A stretch of 64,000 nt of DNA from Epiperipatus broadwayi (GCA_028023455.1 JAQFVV010006642.1:188001-252000), one strand, 5' to 3'; positions 24,660 through 37,700 are shown, numbered from the stretch's first letter. The notes: a model not told the origin generated them from the sequence alone. Program-made: numbers and translations.

Positions 24660-25025
24660 ACAGGCAGTGTAGAACCTATCAGCAAACTTTTTCTTCTTCT
24701 TCTTTAAGAACTTTATATGTAATGTTATTATTAAATAAAATTATTGTTTCAAAATAAATAATACTTTTTGCCAATATGTCCAGAATAATTCAATATGGGT
24801 AAGTAAGGCTGTATAGAGCTGGAACTCTAGTGGCACCATTTGAGAAACCAAACACAAAAATTTCTAGATGATTCCAGTCTCTATGGTGCTACATCCTCTG
24901 ATGAGCAGGAAATATTGTTGTAGATGGGGTGATGTCAGCATTGGAGAATGCCAATTGATAGTTTCTTCCTGCAATATGGTCATCAGGAAATAAAACCAAC
25001 AAAGTGTGGGGTTGGTTGGTACATC
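24660..25025. other. Unrecognised, less AT-rich stretch
   Basis: It ends in CAGTTACA at a TA repeat and is probably the end of an unknown repeat element. Its 67-codon minus-strand ORF has no recognisable domain. Confidence 0.3.
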
Positions 25026-25027
25026 CA

Positions 25028-25051
25028 GTTACAATATATATATATTGTAAC
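25028..25051. repeat. TA run bracketed by TTACA and TGTAA
   Basis: A perfect palindrome: TTACA, about 14 bases of AT, then TGTAA. It looks like two element ends meeting at a TA target site. Confidence 0.8.
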
Positions 25052-25052
25052 C

Positions 25053-28000
25053 TAGTGTTATTGACACTTAGTTTATTTGGCATTATTTCCACAGGAAAAC
25101 AATGCTATCCTTTTTTAGAAAATAAAAAAATAAAATGATAATAATATTAAGTGATTAATAAAATATGCTATTTACTCACTTTAATGTGTTTTAAGCAAAT
25201 AACTAATAAATTTAGTAATTCAATGTCATTTTGAAGAAGAGCATGAATAATTTAATTAAAATATTAACAATAAGAGCAATTTAATATAGTATAAAAGCAC
25301 ATATCATAAACAGTAATTGATTTTGGATGGGTAGAGGGGAGAGTGGATGAGTGTCTTATCATAAAGCACAATAACTTCTGATAATTTATTTTTGTAGAAA
25401 ATCATATTTAAAAGAAATATACATCACTAATTATTAATTAAATGTATTTATTAATTTTTTTTTTATATTGTCAAATTACTTTGTAATCCAGGTAAATAAT
25501 ACGAAAACTATATGATTGTAATGGGTTTTTTTCCTTTCTTTTATTTATGGTATAATTAAATGATTATTTTTCTGTAAGAGGTCGCTAAAACAAGACCGCC
25601 AATTTTTTTTTGAAGAAAGATTGTCTGACTTTAGTTTTTCAAGGAAGAAGCAGTGCTGAAATTCGGTAACAAATTTTTTTTTTCATTTTTAATTGCAGAA
25701 ATAAATATAAGTCAAGTAAAATTTTAATAATATCATGTGTGGCTAATCCTTTTTGGTGGGACATCCTGATCCTCTTTTGCTATCGACCTATTTAAAGCTT
25801 TTTATACGCAAAAATATACTATCTTGTGCTAAAGTTCAAAATGACCATATTAACTATAGCAATCACGGAAAATGTCATTATATTTAAATTAAGTAATATA
25901 AGTAATTTCCAGAAAATAATCAATTATTTGTTAACTTTACCTTATTTAATGATCTTTTCATGGTATAAAAGAAAAATTATAATTAAAAGACATATTATAA
26001 AAGCCAAGGAAAGTTAACTAGAAAAATTTCGCGCTCTTTCTAAAAAGAAATTGTCTGCCTTTGAAAGTAATGTAAGTTCCCCACGTTAAAATATGTTTTA
26101 TTCACTGAAAATTATCTAGAAATAAGATTAATGATAAATGATATTTACTTATGCACCTGTATATTTAAAAATATATATATATATATATAAATTTTCTCAA
26201 GGCAAATATCGGAAAATTTGTATGTGTGCATTTACGGAGAATTCCCTATTAAAGAAAAATTACAATTCCCAGAGTAGGAACAAAAACTAAAAACATTAGT
26301 GATTTAATTATAACCATAATATAATATGTTATATTATACATCAATTGGAGTCATTAAAACTTCATATCCACGTAAGTCAGTTGCAGTCCTTATAATAATA
26401 GTATCTTGGAAAATTCGCGCGCATTATTTTTTTTATTCATAATCCAGCTAGCTAAAAATGGTAGTATCATCAATAATAGAAAAGGAAAAGAATTGTGTGT
26501 GTTATCGCTTAGAATAAAATATTCGTCTACGTTAGAATATGTATTGTTTTCTTGGATCCCAAAATTATAGCAGTTTAATTCAAGGAAGAGTTAACATCCA
26601 ATGCTGCTATGTTTTTCTTTGCCTAATTTATTAAGTGCACCAGAATGGAGGCAACTTTTATAGAAATGAAATAATAAAATGTGTTTCTTATTTTAAATTT
26701 GCTTCATGAACTACGACTGGATCAAGTTCTTCATCTGGATAAATTGCCCAACGGAAAACATTTTTCTAGTGAGATAATAAGCACTTGTTAAGTAATGATT
26801 TTTTTTTTACTAATTTGTAAAATTATGTGTATTTTTTTTTATATCAACAGGTTAAAGGCTGTATAGTCAAGTAATATTTAAATGACCTTGTAATCATAAA
26901 GGTATGTTTTCATGTAATTATTCTAGGTTAAATTTATATTTGACATGGAAAAAAAAAAAAAATCTATAAAATATGTTTTAATTATTACATACAATTGTAG
27001 GTAGAAATTTTTATGTTAGATAGTAAAAGAAAGAAAATATTTAGATATTTAATGGGTATAAAAAAAAAAAAATTACCAGAAGTAATTAAAAAGAATTGCT
27101 ATACAAGATATTTCTTGTCTAAAGCTTGAACGAATTTATACTGTATTAATTGAGGAACTTATTCCCAATTATTCTTTATTAACACATTCACTTTATTTAG
27201 TTCGAGATAATATGCTACCAATTACTTGTTGAATGTTCCTTTGGTAAAATGAAAATTATTATACTTTATTCTGTGATATCCATTGATTTCAGATGTTGAT
27301 CTAAGTATACCCCGTAACATAATTTTAGTATAATTAGTGTATTTGTTTGTCTTGCCCAGATAAAGCATCAGTATATGCTTAATATCAGCATAGGTAATCT
27401 TTATAATATGTTTATTTTGTGGGATGAAAATGATTTCCCCAAAAGCTTTGTTTTCCATGAGGGGAATAGTTAAATCTAGTATTCGGGCATGTTTTATAGC
27501 CCAAGTGATCGCTTCTTATAGTTAGGACGATCAAGAATTTATATCGTATTTAGTGTATTTCATTCGTTAAAATCCCAGGAGAGGATTATATTTGGTGTGT
27601 GTTCATATTATGCCCAAGTAAGAGGCAAGGAACCACCAAAATATTTTAATGTAGTAGTTAACTCTACAGACCTTCGGTGTTATTCCATGTTCCTCATGAG
27701 AAAATAGAGATAATTCCACCAAGGAAGGTGTTGATTATTGTGTTTTGTTTAGAAAGTTAGGGCAAGATAACGGGTATATCGGAGGTGTTAATTCCTCAAG
27801 ATCCATTGAGTATAAATAGCGTGCTCTTAACTATGATCAATATCTGGATTGTGCGGTAGAATATTGCTGGTAATTCACACGTAAGTCAATGGAGAGAGTA
27901 AGTTTAAAATTGCGTGATTTAGAAATTCTTATTTGCCAGTGGAGGATTCAAATACCAGGTTTAATTCAGATTAATGATTAAGTAGCACTCACAATATAAC

Positions 28001-28430
28001 TTATACTGAGGAATACAGTGTATATAACAACTTCAGTTGTTATTAAGGTAAACATTAAAATATAAGTGTAACTTCTGATAAATAACCCATAAATTATAGT
28101 AAGTTATCTAAATAAAAACTATCATTTAATTAAAGATATGATAACAGAAATCGTTTGTACGTATTGCCTAGAATCAGATTGTTTTTATTTTAAAACAAAT
28201 AGTTAGTTAATAAAGTTAAGCAGCCGTTCACATAAGATACATTAAATGGATGAGTTGATGTATCGATAATAAAATGTATTTTTTTTTATTCAATTTGCAT
28301 AATTGTAAAAAGATGAAGTAGTAGTTCTAATCCAGGTCTAAAAGTATAGACAAATTAATGTTAGTTACATGTTGTTTTATCCATATGGGATCGAATAAAT
28401 TATATATGTTTGTTTAGTGTTTTAAGAATA
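25053..28430. other. AT-rich DNA, nothing recognised
   Basis: A short (TA)n lies at 26,170-26,190. The 78-codon minus-strand ORF at 27,222-27,458 has no known motif. No splice-consistent exons or RNA genes were seen. Confidence 0.4.
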
Positions 28431-28433
28431 AAG

Positions 28434-28510
28434 TATAGTCCTGTTAAACTGTAATAATAAATTATAATCTTGTTAAACTTTAATAATAAATTATAGTCTT
28501 GTTACACGTT
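28434..28510. repeat. 29-bp tandem repeat, about 2.6 copies
   Basis: TATAGTCTTGTTAAACT-type units start at 28,434, 28,463 and 28,492. Confidence 0.85.
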
Positions 28511-29265
28511 GTTTAGAGTCATTTTTCTTATGTGCTAAATAAAAGTGTATTTGCATAATATTTGCAATACTTTCCTTGAGTCTGAAATCATTAAACTCCT
28601 AAAACTCAATACACCAGACAGATAAAATTAAGCAGATTGGAATATTTCATTATATTTTAGTTTAATAAGAATTATTTATGGGACTGAAAACTTCAGACCA
28701 AGACATTTTATTTTATGTGTGTAAAAATGACTTTATTCCCAAACTACTAGCTTTGGTTGCACATTGTTCCGCACACATTTAAGTGAAGTGTTTAAGTAAT
28801 AAATCTTAGTTAAATTATTGTGTTGTCATGGATGATGGAAGGACACAAAAGCACCCTTGTCTTTTCATCATTCCGACTGAGATCCTGGATAAAAAAAGGC
28901 TGTATTATTGAAAATTATGCGTTGTTATTGAATCTGGTTATCATCTCTTTAAATATTATAATAGTTGATATGGGGATGATGATACCCGGAATTTAAATAA
29001 GGTAAATGTTTCCTATAGCCGACCAGAATGTCAGTCATATGCGACAACACAATACTGCCGAGCATTTTCTTAAATATAACAGAGAACCCTGAGATTAATG
29101 TCATTATTATAAGTGCTCTTAAATTAAGGAGTGATCAATTATGATCAATATTACAAGCGTGGCATGGCTTAAGAGATTGAAACTTCTAATTGTATAATAA
29201 TAAAATATTGAGATCATATTGGAAAATTAATAGATATGTTGCTTTTATTTTGGTTGATATAACGA

Positions 29266-29430
29266 CAACCAACCAGAAAGATTAGTGGCACAAGTGCAAG
29301 ATAATATAATTAATTATATCAATAAAAGCAACCAACCAGAAAGATTAGTGGCACAAGTGCAAGATAATATAATTAATTATATCAATAAAAGCAACCAACC
29401 AGATAAAAATTATTGGCACAAGTGCGGATA
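29266..29430. repeat. 63-bp tandem repeat, about 2.6 copies
   Basis: CAACCAACCAGAAAGATTAG starts at 29,266 and 29,329, and a diverged third copy starts at 29,392. The first two copies look identical. Each unit holds the palindrome GATATAATTAATTATATC or a close relative. Confidence 0.9.
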
Positions 29431-29563
29431 AACCAACTAACTAACTGGTTAGATATTGGGTTGGAAATAATAATAATAACTAATTAATACTGGTAATTAT
29501 ATCAATAAAAGAAATAAAATAAATTTCTAGATATAAACTAATAGATTAATTTCTTTAGACAGT

Positions 29564-29564
<1 letters not shown>

Positions 29565-29628
<64 letters not shown>
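29565..29628. repeat. TA microsatellite, ~64 bp
   Basis: An uninterrupted (TA)n run, the longest in the window. Confidence 0.97.
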
Positions 29629-29629
<1 letters not shown>

Positions 29630-29684
29630 AACATTTATTTTATCACAATATCCTGAAACATATGATGAAAGACATGTGAAAAAG

Positions 29685-29750
29685 ATAAATGATCCCCAAG
29701 ATGTGTATTTCATGCTGTACAAGCACTCTTCAGTTGGTTTTGTAGAGGTA
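29685..29750 (-). repeat. Dispersed conserved-core repeat, copy 2
   Basis: The reverse complement contains the AACTGAAGA, CAGCATGAAAT and CATCTTGGGGATCATTTAT blocks of the core family. It is more diverged than the copies at 61.8 and 62.2 kb. Confidence 0.6.
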
Positions 29751-29822
29751 TCAACACCCTAGTTTCCTTGTCATTATTGACTGTTTTGATAACCTTCACA
29801 ACACCACTCTCATATATATATA

Positions 29823-30705
29823 TTATAACATTTTCTGTTTTGCTAGGCCTCTACATGCTAATATAAATTGCATGTGAGTTGATCAAGCTATGTTAAAAAG
29901 AAGAAAGTTATATTTCTATTCTAAAAACATAGCTATATTTCCTGATCAACTTGGCCTAGTAATTGTTGAGAATTATGCTATTGACGAGATCAGCTTTTAA
30001 TTTATTTGATAGGTGCCAGAGTTCTACAAGAACTCACTGAAACCGTCACATAACATCTCGCAAATTAAAAAGAAAAAAATGTTTTTAAACTTTGCATAGT
30101 TTTTCAGGGTTAAAATGAGCTCACGGCCTTTGATTATTAGTTGATCTTGCAGTCCATTCTCTTAGTCGGTCACGAAAGCTTTTCTGGTATACATCTTCAG
30201 GCACGATGTCTTCAGAAGCTCCGGTTCACTCCACCATGCCAAATTACTTCAGCGTAGAGTGATCTTGGATATATTATTGTTATCCAAGACCAACTAGAGA
30301 AACCAACAAACAAGATGTTCTTCAAACTGACCTCTGCCTTTTATACTAGAGGCCCAGTTTTCCGACTTCTGTGCATATCTTTTGTTTGTCAAAATATATG
30401 TTGATAATATTCTTTATAAAATTTATGTAACAAAGTCTTTATTTTTTTCAGCAAAATTCTGCCATCTTTAATTAGTTGAAGTATTTTTACTTTCTCTTAT
30501 CTAGATTGGTAATTTATGTCTTTTGTTCTCTCCGATTCTACTTTTATTTCTAATTACATTAAAAAAATACGAAAAAATAATTTAACTTTCACTGTATGTT
30601 ATTTTTTTAAAAAAAAATTAGTCAAAAAAAAATCTAAATTTACTTTTATTTTTTAGCTTTTACCAAATGCCAATATATTTGCAACGTATATAAATAAACA
30701 TTACA
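29823..30705. repeat. Left terminal repeat of the small LTR-type element
   Basis: 883 bases, ending in TTACA. It is about 90% or more identical to the right repeat outside the latter's insertion. Confidence 0.8.
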
Positions 30706-31436
30706 ATACCACCAGTGCCAGGAGATGAGAATAAAATAGGGGCTTACACTAATTTTATTCTTAAGTTTTTAAATTCATATTCGTGTTGTTTTTTTTTTTT
30801 TGTAGCAGTAGCGTGCTGATATATCGTGTAGACTCATTCAACAAGCGACGTTCGGCTTTAACGCCCACTTTTAGGTCTAACACGGTGGGAATGGAAAATA
30901 TTTCACATTCATCTGTGTCCTTTCCGCTTTAATGTAATATTAACGATAAGAAGTCCAAGTTATAAGCACTAATAAGTGTTGCTCATCATTTTGAGTCTTA
31001 CAGGCTCACGGCAACTTGGTCCGCCTTCCCCTTTATTGGGATCCCTGCTAGAAATAGTCTGATGGGCATATAAAGGTGGTCTTATGTTAATATACTGCGT
31101 ACTAGGACTTGGGACTATGTTTTTCCCCTTTTCAGTAACCGCCTACCTGGTCAAATACTTGTGACTTACGTCTACATCAGCCACGATCGTATTTTTTTTT
31201 AGACATATCAAAAAAATATACATATTTTTTTTTCTGGAAGTCATATTAAAAAAATATTTTTTTATATTTTAATAATCAGGGTTTAATTACTTAGTTTTTA
31301 TAATTTTTTTTTTTTTTAAAAATTACTATTTATTTTCTAGCTGTGAGTTTCTTTGGATCATCGTTGTAACATTCTATATCATTACAACTTATCTCAGGTT
31401 GTAGTTGTTAAATCGAAGCCCTAGTTGGATAAGCCA

Positions 31437-32784
31437 TTATAACATTTTCCATTTTGCTAGGCCTCTACACGCTAATATAAATTGTGCATGAGTTGATCAA
31501 GCTATGTTAAAAAGAAGAAAGTTATATATACTATATTTCCTGATCAACTCGGCCTATTAATTGTTGAGAATTATGCTATCGATGAGATCAGCTTTTAATT
31601 TACTTGATAGGCACCAGAGTTCTACAAGAACTCACTGAAACCGTCACATAACATCTTGCAAAATAAAAAGAAAAAAATATTTTTAAACTAATCGGTATTG
31701 CATCATACTGTAACGAGAATTATTTTCTCCTTTTTGATTATTATTCCTGGGCTTGTTTAAACATATTGGCAAGGTAAATTCCGTTTTAAATCTTATTAAA
31801 CTAATAATAAATTTAATATTAAAAAAATAATAACTATTATTAATAACGTACAAATGAAAATTGCTATTAGAAATATTTTTATTCTAACAGATTAAAAAAA
31901 TGTTTGAAATAAATTATTTATCAAATAAATTGGAGAGAACAGACTTAATTCTGACGTGAAACATTAATAATAAAAAAATAACTGCTGGATAATTAATTCC
32001 AAAGTTCTTGGTTAAATAAGAGTCTCTTGATCAATTAAATTAAAGTCTCTATCGGGATCCTATTATAAGCTTATTTTTAAGAATTGTTTGCAAACATTAC
32101 TTTTGTCACAATCAGGATAATAAAGCATAACTTACCGGTAAGTTTTAGTGAATTCATGATGGTTGTAGATAACTATGCATAGTTTTTTGGGGTTAAAATG
32201 AGCTCATGGCCTTTGATTATTAGTTGATCTTGCGGTCCATTCTCCAAGTCGGTCATGAAAGCTTTTCTGGTATACATCTTCAGAAGCTCTGGTTCACTCC
32301 GCCATGCCAAATTACTGCAGCGTAGAGCGATCTTGGATATATTATTGTTATCCAAGACCAACTAGAGAAACCAACGAACAAGATGTTCTTCAAACTGACC
32401 TCTGCCTTTTATACTAGAGACCCAGTTTTCCGACTTCTGCGCATATTTTTTGTTTGTCAAAATATACGTTGATAATCTTCTATATTCTTTATAAAATTTA
32501 TGTAACAAAGTCTTTATTTTTTTCAGCAAAATTCTGCCATCTTTAATTAGTTGAAGTATTTTTACTTTCTCTTATCTAGATTGGTAATTTATGTCTTTTG
32601 TTCTCTCCAATTCTACTTTTATTTATAATTAAATTAAAAAAATACGAAAAAAATAATTTAACTTTCACTGTACATTACTTTTTTTAAAAAAAAATTAGTC
32701 AAAAAAAATCTAAATTTACTTTTATTTTTTAAAAGCTTTTACCAAATGCCAATATATTTGCAACGTATATAAATAAACGTTACA
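31437..32784. repeat. Right terminal repeat, with a ~480-bp insertion
   Basis: Matches the left repeat except for a segment at about 31,690-32,170 present only here. That segment is flanked by AACT on both sides (31,686-31,689 and 32,171-32,174), as expected of a later insertion with a 4-base duplication. The inserted DNA has no recognisable genes. Confidence 0.8.
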
Positions 32785-33118
32785 ATATATATATATATTG
32801 AAATAGTGTATATTTCATAAATTTAGCTTATTAATAACTATATACATATATATACATACTGAAGCTATATGCTTACATATATATGCGTCATAGCAATTTG
32901 TATATAAATATTTTTAAAACTCTGTTGCAGTGAAAATAAAAAAAAATATTTTATTAAATTTACTAAATGCACATATATATATGTGCTAAAAAGAATCAGA
33001 AACGGCTAGCTGAGATTAGATAAATAATTAGTAATATTTAAATACATAACAGATTCTAGAAAATTCTGATAAAAAAATAAGCAATTTAAAGTTCAACCAT
33101 TTAAAATTCCTGAACATT
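32785..33118. other. TA-rich DNA, nothing recognised
   Basis: A (TA)n run follows the LTR end. The rest is unremarkable. Confidence 0.5.
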
Positions 33119-33458
33119 ATATTTTAATAAAATTTGTAATGGCAGATTAATTATGGGACATAGATACATTTATAATTGTTATTGAAACCTTATCTAATTA
33201 ATGAAAAATAAAGTAATCAATTTATAATACATATTTATAAGAAGGTTTTCAATATTTGGAATTGTGGTAAAAAGGTGTTAATTGATTCTTAGTTTCTGCA
33301 AGAAATGCATGTAGACAAAAGGTATTTGGAATTTGGCAAATTTTCCTAATTAATAAAGAAGTACAGGATTAAATTGTAATTATGCTTATCAAATTATTAT
33401 CAGCAAAAATATTTTTAAAATTAAAACTAATTCTTATGCCTTTTGTTGAATATAAGCC
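33119..33458 (+). repeat. 340-bp direct repeat flanking the gypsy element, left copy
   Basis: A near copy (about 85-90% by eye) of 41,826-42,165, in the same orientation. It begins ATATTTTAATAAAATTTG and ends exactly at the outer edge of the left LTR. Both copies are 340 bases long by my count. Confidence 0.85.
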
Positions 33459-35136
33459 TGTTTATCTGGGTTTAAATATTTTTCATAATTTTTTAAACAT
33501 AACTTCAATATTTTTGGAAATCTAAAACTTTAACAAGTTTTAATATCTGGTTTAATTATCTCCAATACTACTGGAACAGACTGGCCTTTCAAGAATAGGG
33601 GAGAATACCATTGATAGCATAACCATCAATGATATCTATGGCAAGATCAAGCAATATAATGCATAACATGATCACATTTCCTGACTGTGGCCCAACCTCG
33701 ACTGCTGGATTCAAATCTTGCCATCCAAAGCACTTTATTTGTATTGATGATCAAACACACATGCCAGCAAACCATATGTTATATAGTTGGCATGCTTCAG
33801 ATTGCAGACATACAACCCAGCACTTGACATATCCCAAGCCAATGCCTCTTCTCAGTTGTGAGGGGGGGGGGATCTTTGGCATATTTATCCAATATTTATA
33901 ACTATTTAGAAACTAATTTACTGGCAACACAGTTATAACAGAGAGAAAGAATTGACCAAGTAACAATAAAACAAAACAATATTTATTTTACACAAGTAAA
34001 GCATAATATAATATGTTTGCATAAAAATGTTAAATATTACTTTAGGTATAATTATGATACTCCATTAGCTTTCATTTCATTAACTCATATATGTGTACAC
34101 ATTTATAATGGGAGACAAAAACATATTTACCTAGATTTTATAATAGCATATGACATTTTCATTGGTTGTTTTTTTATTTGCTTTCTTTTTGTTTGTCTAT
34201 CAAATGTTTGGATTTTTGTTTTCCATTGATGGCTTCTTGTTTCCTTTCCATTCTTCAGGTTGACAATGGGAGAGAGTATCAGAAGCTTACATGTCACAGG
34301 CTAGAGCACATATGATGGTACTGAGGACTCAGGTTTGAAAGCCAGCTGAACACTCCTAAATTTTTCTATCACCACACATTGCTAAGTCAGCCTTCAGTAA
34401 TGAATGGATCAAGATTTAGTATACTGGAAACATGGACAGTTTTGTAATGACATTTTCTTATTGTCTTCTCTCCTATATTTTTAATAATAATATTATCACA
34501 GCTGAGTGTCAATAATAATAGCAATATTACTTATGTTCTAAGGTTACATAATAATCTGACTGCCTAATAGTTTCTTTCTCTTCTCTCTTTTATACTTCTC
34601 CCTCCCATTATTTTATTTTTATTGTGACTTAGATGAAGTTTAATCAATTCTTGAATATTTCTGCTATCCTCATTTTGAGATTAATCTAACTCTCTCATCA
34701 TTTTATATTGATGAAATAGTTTGTAAGGTTTTAATTAATTTAATTGAATCTTTGACTAATTACATTTAAAAGTTTTTCCCTTTTTAAATTACTTTTGTTT
34801 TGATTTTTATATTTACTTATTATATATTTTTTTCATACATACATTTTTTTTCTTCTGTAATTTATTAAAAGGGAGAGCTAATTTCAACCATCATTTGAGA
34901 ATTATTTCTCCCCACTTCAATCCAAAACTTATATTCTCTTTAAAAAAATTGTATACACTATTGTTTATGTTTGATACAATTATGTTTCCTAAAAAGAAAA
35001 TTGTTGACATTATTTTTTCTTTTCTCTATTTCATTTTATTAATAAATTAATCACTTCCCTTTTTTTTCTCTTAAAATGAAAATATGTAATGCGATTATAT
35101 GTGTCACTTTAACATATACATTTTGCTAGCATTACA
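33459..35136 (-). repeat. 3' LTR of the gypsy element
   Basis: 1,678 bases, with TG/CA ends. It contains a run of ten G at 33,862 where the other LTR has a mixed purine tract. The ORFs at 33,629 and 34,017 fall inside it and are not genes. Confidence 0.9.
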
Positions 35137-35155
35137 TCACCCACCTCCCACTCCC
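35137..35155 (-). promoter_or_regulatory. Polypurine tract of the gypsy element
   Basis: Purine-rich on the minus strand and immediately adjacent to the 3' LTR. This is the site from which plus-strand DNA synthesis is primed in LTR elements. Confidence 0.8.
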
Positions 35156-35699
35156 ATGTTAAGAGGTAAAAATGCATCAAATCAACCTTTTTAGCTTTGA
35201 TATTTTCTCTATTTTTATTAAAAATTTCTTTTTTTAAAAAAAAAAACTAATTCAAAAATTGCTTGGATCCTCCTTTTACCTTTTTGTTTGTCCAGTGAAT
35301 CTAATTTATTTATGTTCAGTTTGGTGGTTTCTTTTTTATCAATTTCAGTGATCAAGCATTATATGTTCCCTTTTATTCCAGATCCTTTGCTGTGGTAAAT
35401 GCATTGTTGTTGTATTATCATATAAGAATCCTTGTAGATTTGTTGGAACTTTTTCTACCTGATGTTTTTCTGGATCACTCACAGAGTTAATTCTTATCAT
35501 ATCATTGTCTCCTATCAAAATGTATCTTTTACCTTCCATTATCTCCTATACTTTAACTCTCCTATCTTTTTTAACTTAAATGATGCTTATATAGCATCCC
35601 TCTCCCAAAATGGAACTATATAGCTTCAAACCCTGTACATTCATTTTTTGACTAATTGAACATGTTGATGATCCATGAACTTTTCTTAACCACTCTTGT

Positions 35700-36260
35700 T
35701 GATTGTTGTGTATATACAGTCTGAATAATCACCCTAACTTCCACATGACACACATACAGATTGGTCTATAGATTACAAATAGACATGAGCATGTGTTATA
35801 TTTTGTCTCTCTCAACCCATTTCTTCCATTTCTCAGAAATGAACAGCATTCCATGATTGGATATAATTTTATCAGGAACACCAACAGTTTCAAAATGCCA
35901 CTGTTCCAACACCCACATAGTTTGCTTGGCATTTGCCTATGACATCAAATATGCAACTACCAGTTTCAAAACTATATCATAAACTATTCCCAGATATCTC
36001 ATTTTGTTAAATGGGGGTAACAGTCTATAATAATCTAAAGCCACTAAGTTATTGGCTTGTTGAGAGTAAATAGACATAAGCAAACCTACTCCTGATGCAT
36101 TAAGCGGTTTTATTTTAAGGCATACTTCACATTCCTTTATGATGGCCAGAATAATGACATACTTCCCTGGTCAGTAAAACTAAAGATTTAACCGACCATC
36201 AAATTTACTTGCTCCATAATTACCACACTTTTGATGAACATACTCTATTCTCTCCACAAT
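35700..36260 (-). pseudogene. Gypsy integrase fragment
   Basis: The zinc-binding H2C2 part lies at about 36,245-36,105 (YVHQKCGNYGASK ... ECEVCLKIKP), with stop codons between its halves. The catalytic core follows at about 35,940-35,840, reading WVLEQWHFETVGVPDKIIS, then N-H-G where an active integrase has D-x-G. The second catalytic Asp is therefore replaced by Asn at about 35,855. Confidence 0.8.
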
Positions 36261-36343
36261 GGACTTTCTGCTTTCTTTTACAGGTTGATGCTGCAGATAT
36301 TTCATTATCTGCACATAGTCAGAGTCTTCTCTTTGTCTTCCTT

Positions 36344-36960
36344 TTAACCTTCAGAGGTCATTTTCTGCAGGCTTCTGTCTACTCTCATTGCAGCAATATA
36401 TGTGTCATTATAGCTTAAATGCTTTTGGTCTTGTGATGCTGGATAATGGCTTAATCTGTCTGCTCCTACATTCTTTTTCCCTTGGCAATATTTTATACTA
36501 TAGTTAAATTCTTGGAGAAATTCACTCCATCCTATCAACCCACTGTTTGTTAGGAAACTACTATAGTTAAATTCTTGGAGAAATTCACTCCATCTTATCA
36601 ACCCACTGTTTGTTATGAAACTATGGTTTAGAATTCAAGGCTTTTATGATCTGTGAATACAATTACCTTGGACACTATTAGAAACTGATGAAATTATTAT
36701 GGCTTCATTTTCTGTCACAGTGGAATTTATTCAGGACCCCTCAATAAGTGGCTAATAAAAAAGTACCCCTTGATGCCCTTCTCTTGGATTTGAAAAAGTG
36801 TAGCCCCAATTTGACTTCATTCTATCAGTTTGTATGAAAAATGGCTTGTGAAAGTCGGAATATGATAGCATAACCTTCTTTAAAAATTTTATTTTCACAT
36901 TTTGAAAACTGCTATCATGCTGTTCCATTAACATCCAAGACCTTCCCATTTTTAACAATC
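36344..36960 (-). pseudogene. Gypsy RNase H fragment
   Basis: At 36,958-36,752 the frame holds HDSSFQNVK, MLSYSDFHKPFFIQTD (start of the RNase H-like region). At 36,601-36,344 it holds WSEFLQEFNYSIKYCQGKKN and ADRLSHYP, the usual end of the domain. A 63-bp tandem duplication (starts 36,497 and 36,560) repeats 21 codons in frame, so WSEFLQEFNYS occurs twice. Confidence 0.85.
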
Positions 36961-36969
36961 CATGTCGAA

Positions 36970-37700
36970 AAATATTTATAAAATTGGTTATAAAAGTTAC
37001 ATAATCCTAGAAAGAATTTTATGTGTTTTTTATTTTTTGGGACCAGAATATATTGAATTGCTTGAATTTTTCAGGATGTGGATGAATCCCTTTCTCACTT
37101 ATTATGTGATGTAAAAATTTGGCTGCAGCTGTCATTAATTTTTTTTTTGAATTTATTTTGATTCCTTTTTGTTTACACTCTTGCAATAGTTATTTAAATT
37201 GAGCAAAATGCTCTTCTACACTTTCTGATGCTAATACAGTGTTATTGACATATACCACCACTAAAGTTTTTGATTTCATTCAATAATACCCGGTCCAAAC
37301 ATTATATTAGCTCCACCCTGATATTTTATGACCCAAACAGTATCCAGTTAAAGTTATAAGCATGCCTATTGTACTGAAATGTGGTATATTCCTGACCATA
37401 GTGGTTGGAATTTGATCTGGCAGTAACTGGCAATTAGATCAAACTTGAAAATACTTTTTTACTATGAAATTTTCCCAATAATCCATGTATGAGTGGAGGA
37501 GCATTACTGTCTGGATTAGTTATTTCATTTAATTGTCTTGCATCAAAACATAGCTAAATGGACCTATTCTTTTTTTTTACTATTACAATGAGGTTCTTAA
37601 AAAATGATGAGCATTTGGATATCATTCCCCACCTCAGCATTTTATCCATCTGCTCTTCAATCTTTCCCTGTATTAATAAGGAATAGGAAATGCTCTGGCC
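36970..37700 (-). pseudogene. Gypsy reverse transcriptase fragment
   Basis: The first conserved block at about 37,600-37,480 reads SI, stop, LCFDARQLNEITNPDSNAPP, like the LC-D-R-LN block of gypsy enzymes. The catalytic box at 37,252-37,241 reads YVNN instead of YVDD, so both catalytic aspartates are Asn. Several stops follow. Confidence 0.85.

Larger units (their letters stand above)
29823..32784. mobile_element. Small non-coding LTR-type element (TRIM/LARD-like)
   Basis: Direct terminal repeats at 29,823-30,705 and 31,437-32,784 flank only ~730 bp of internal DNA with no retroelement protein motifs. The outer edges abut TA repeats on both sides. The orientation is unsettled. The minus strand gives a TG-type LTR start (TGTAA) and a TGG start for a candidate primer site after the other LTR, but no clear polypurine tract. 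The plus strand carries TATA-like CCTTTTATAC in each repeat. It is probably non-autonomous and mobilised by a relative elsewhere. Confidence 0.7.

Noticed and set aside
33629-34229. 90- and 70-codon ORFs
   Set aside because: Both lie inside the gypsy LTR and are disrupted in the other LTR copy.
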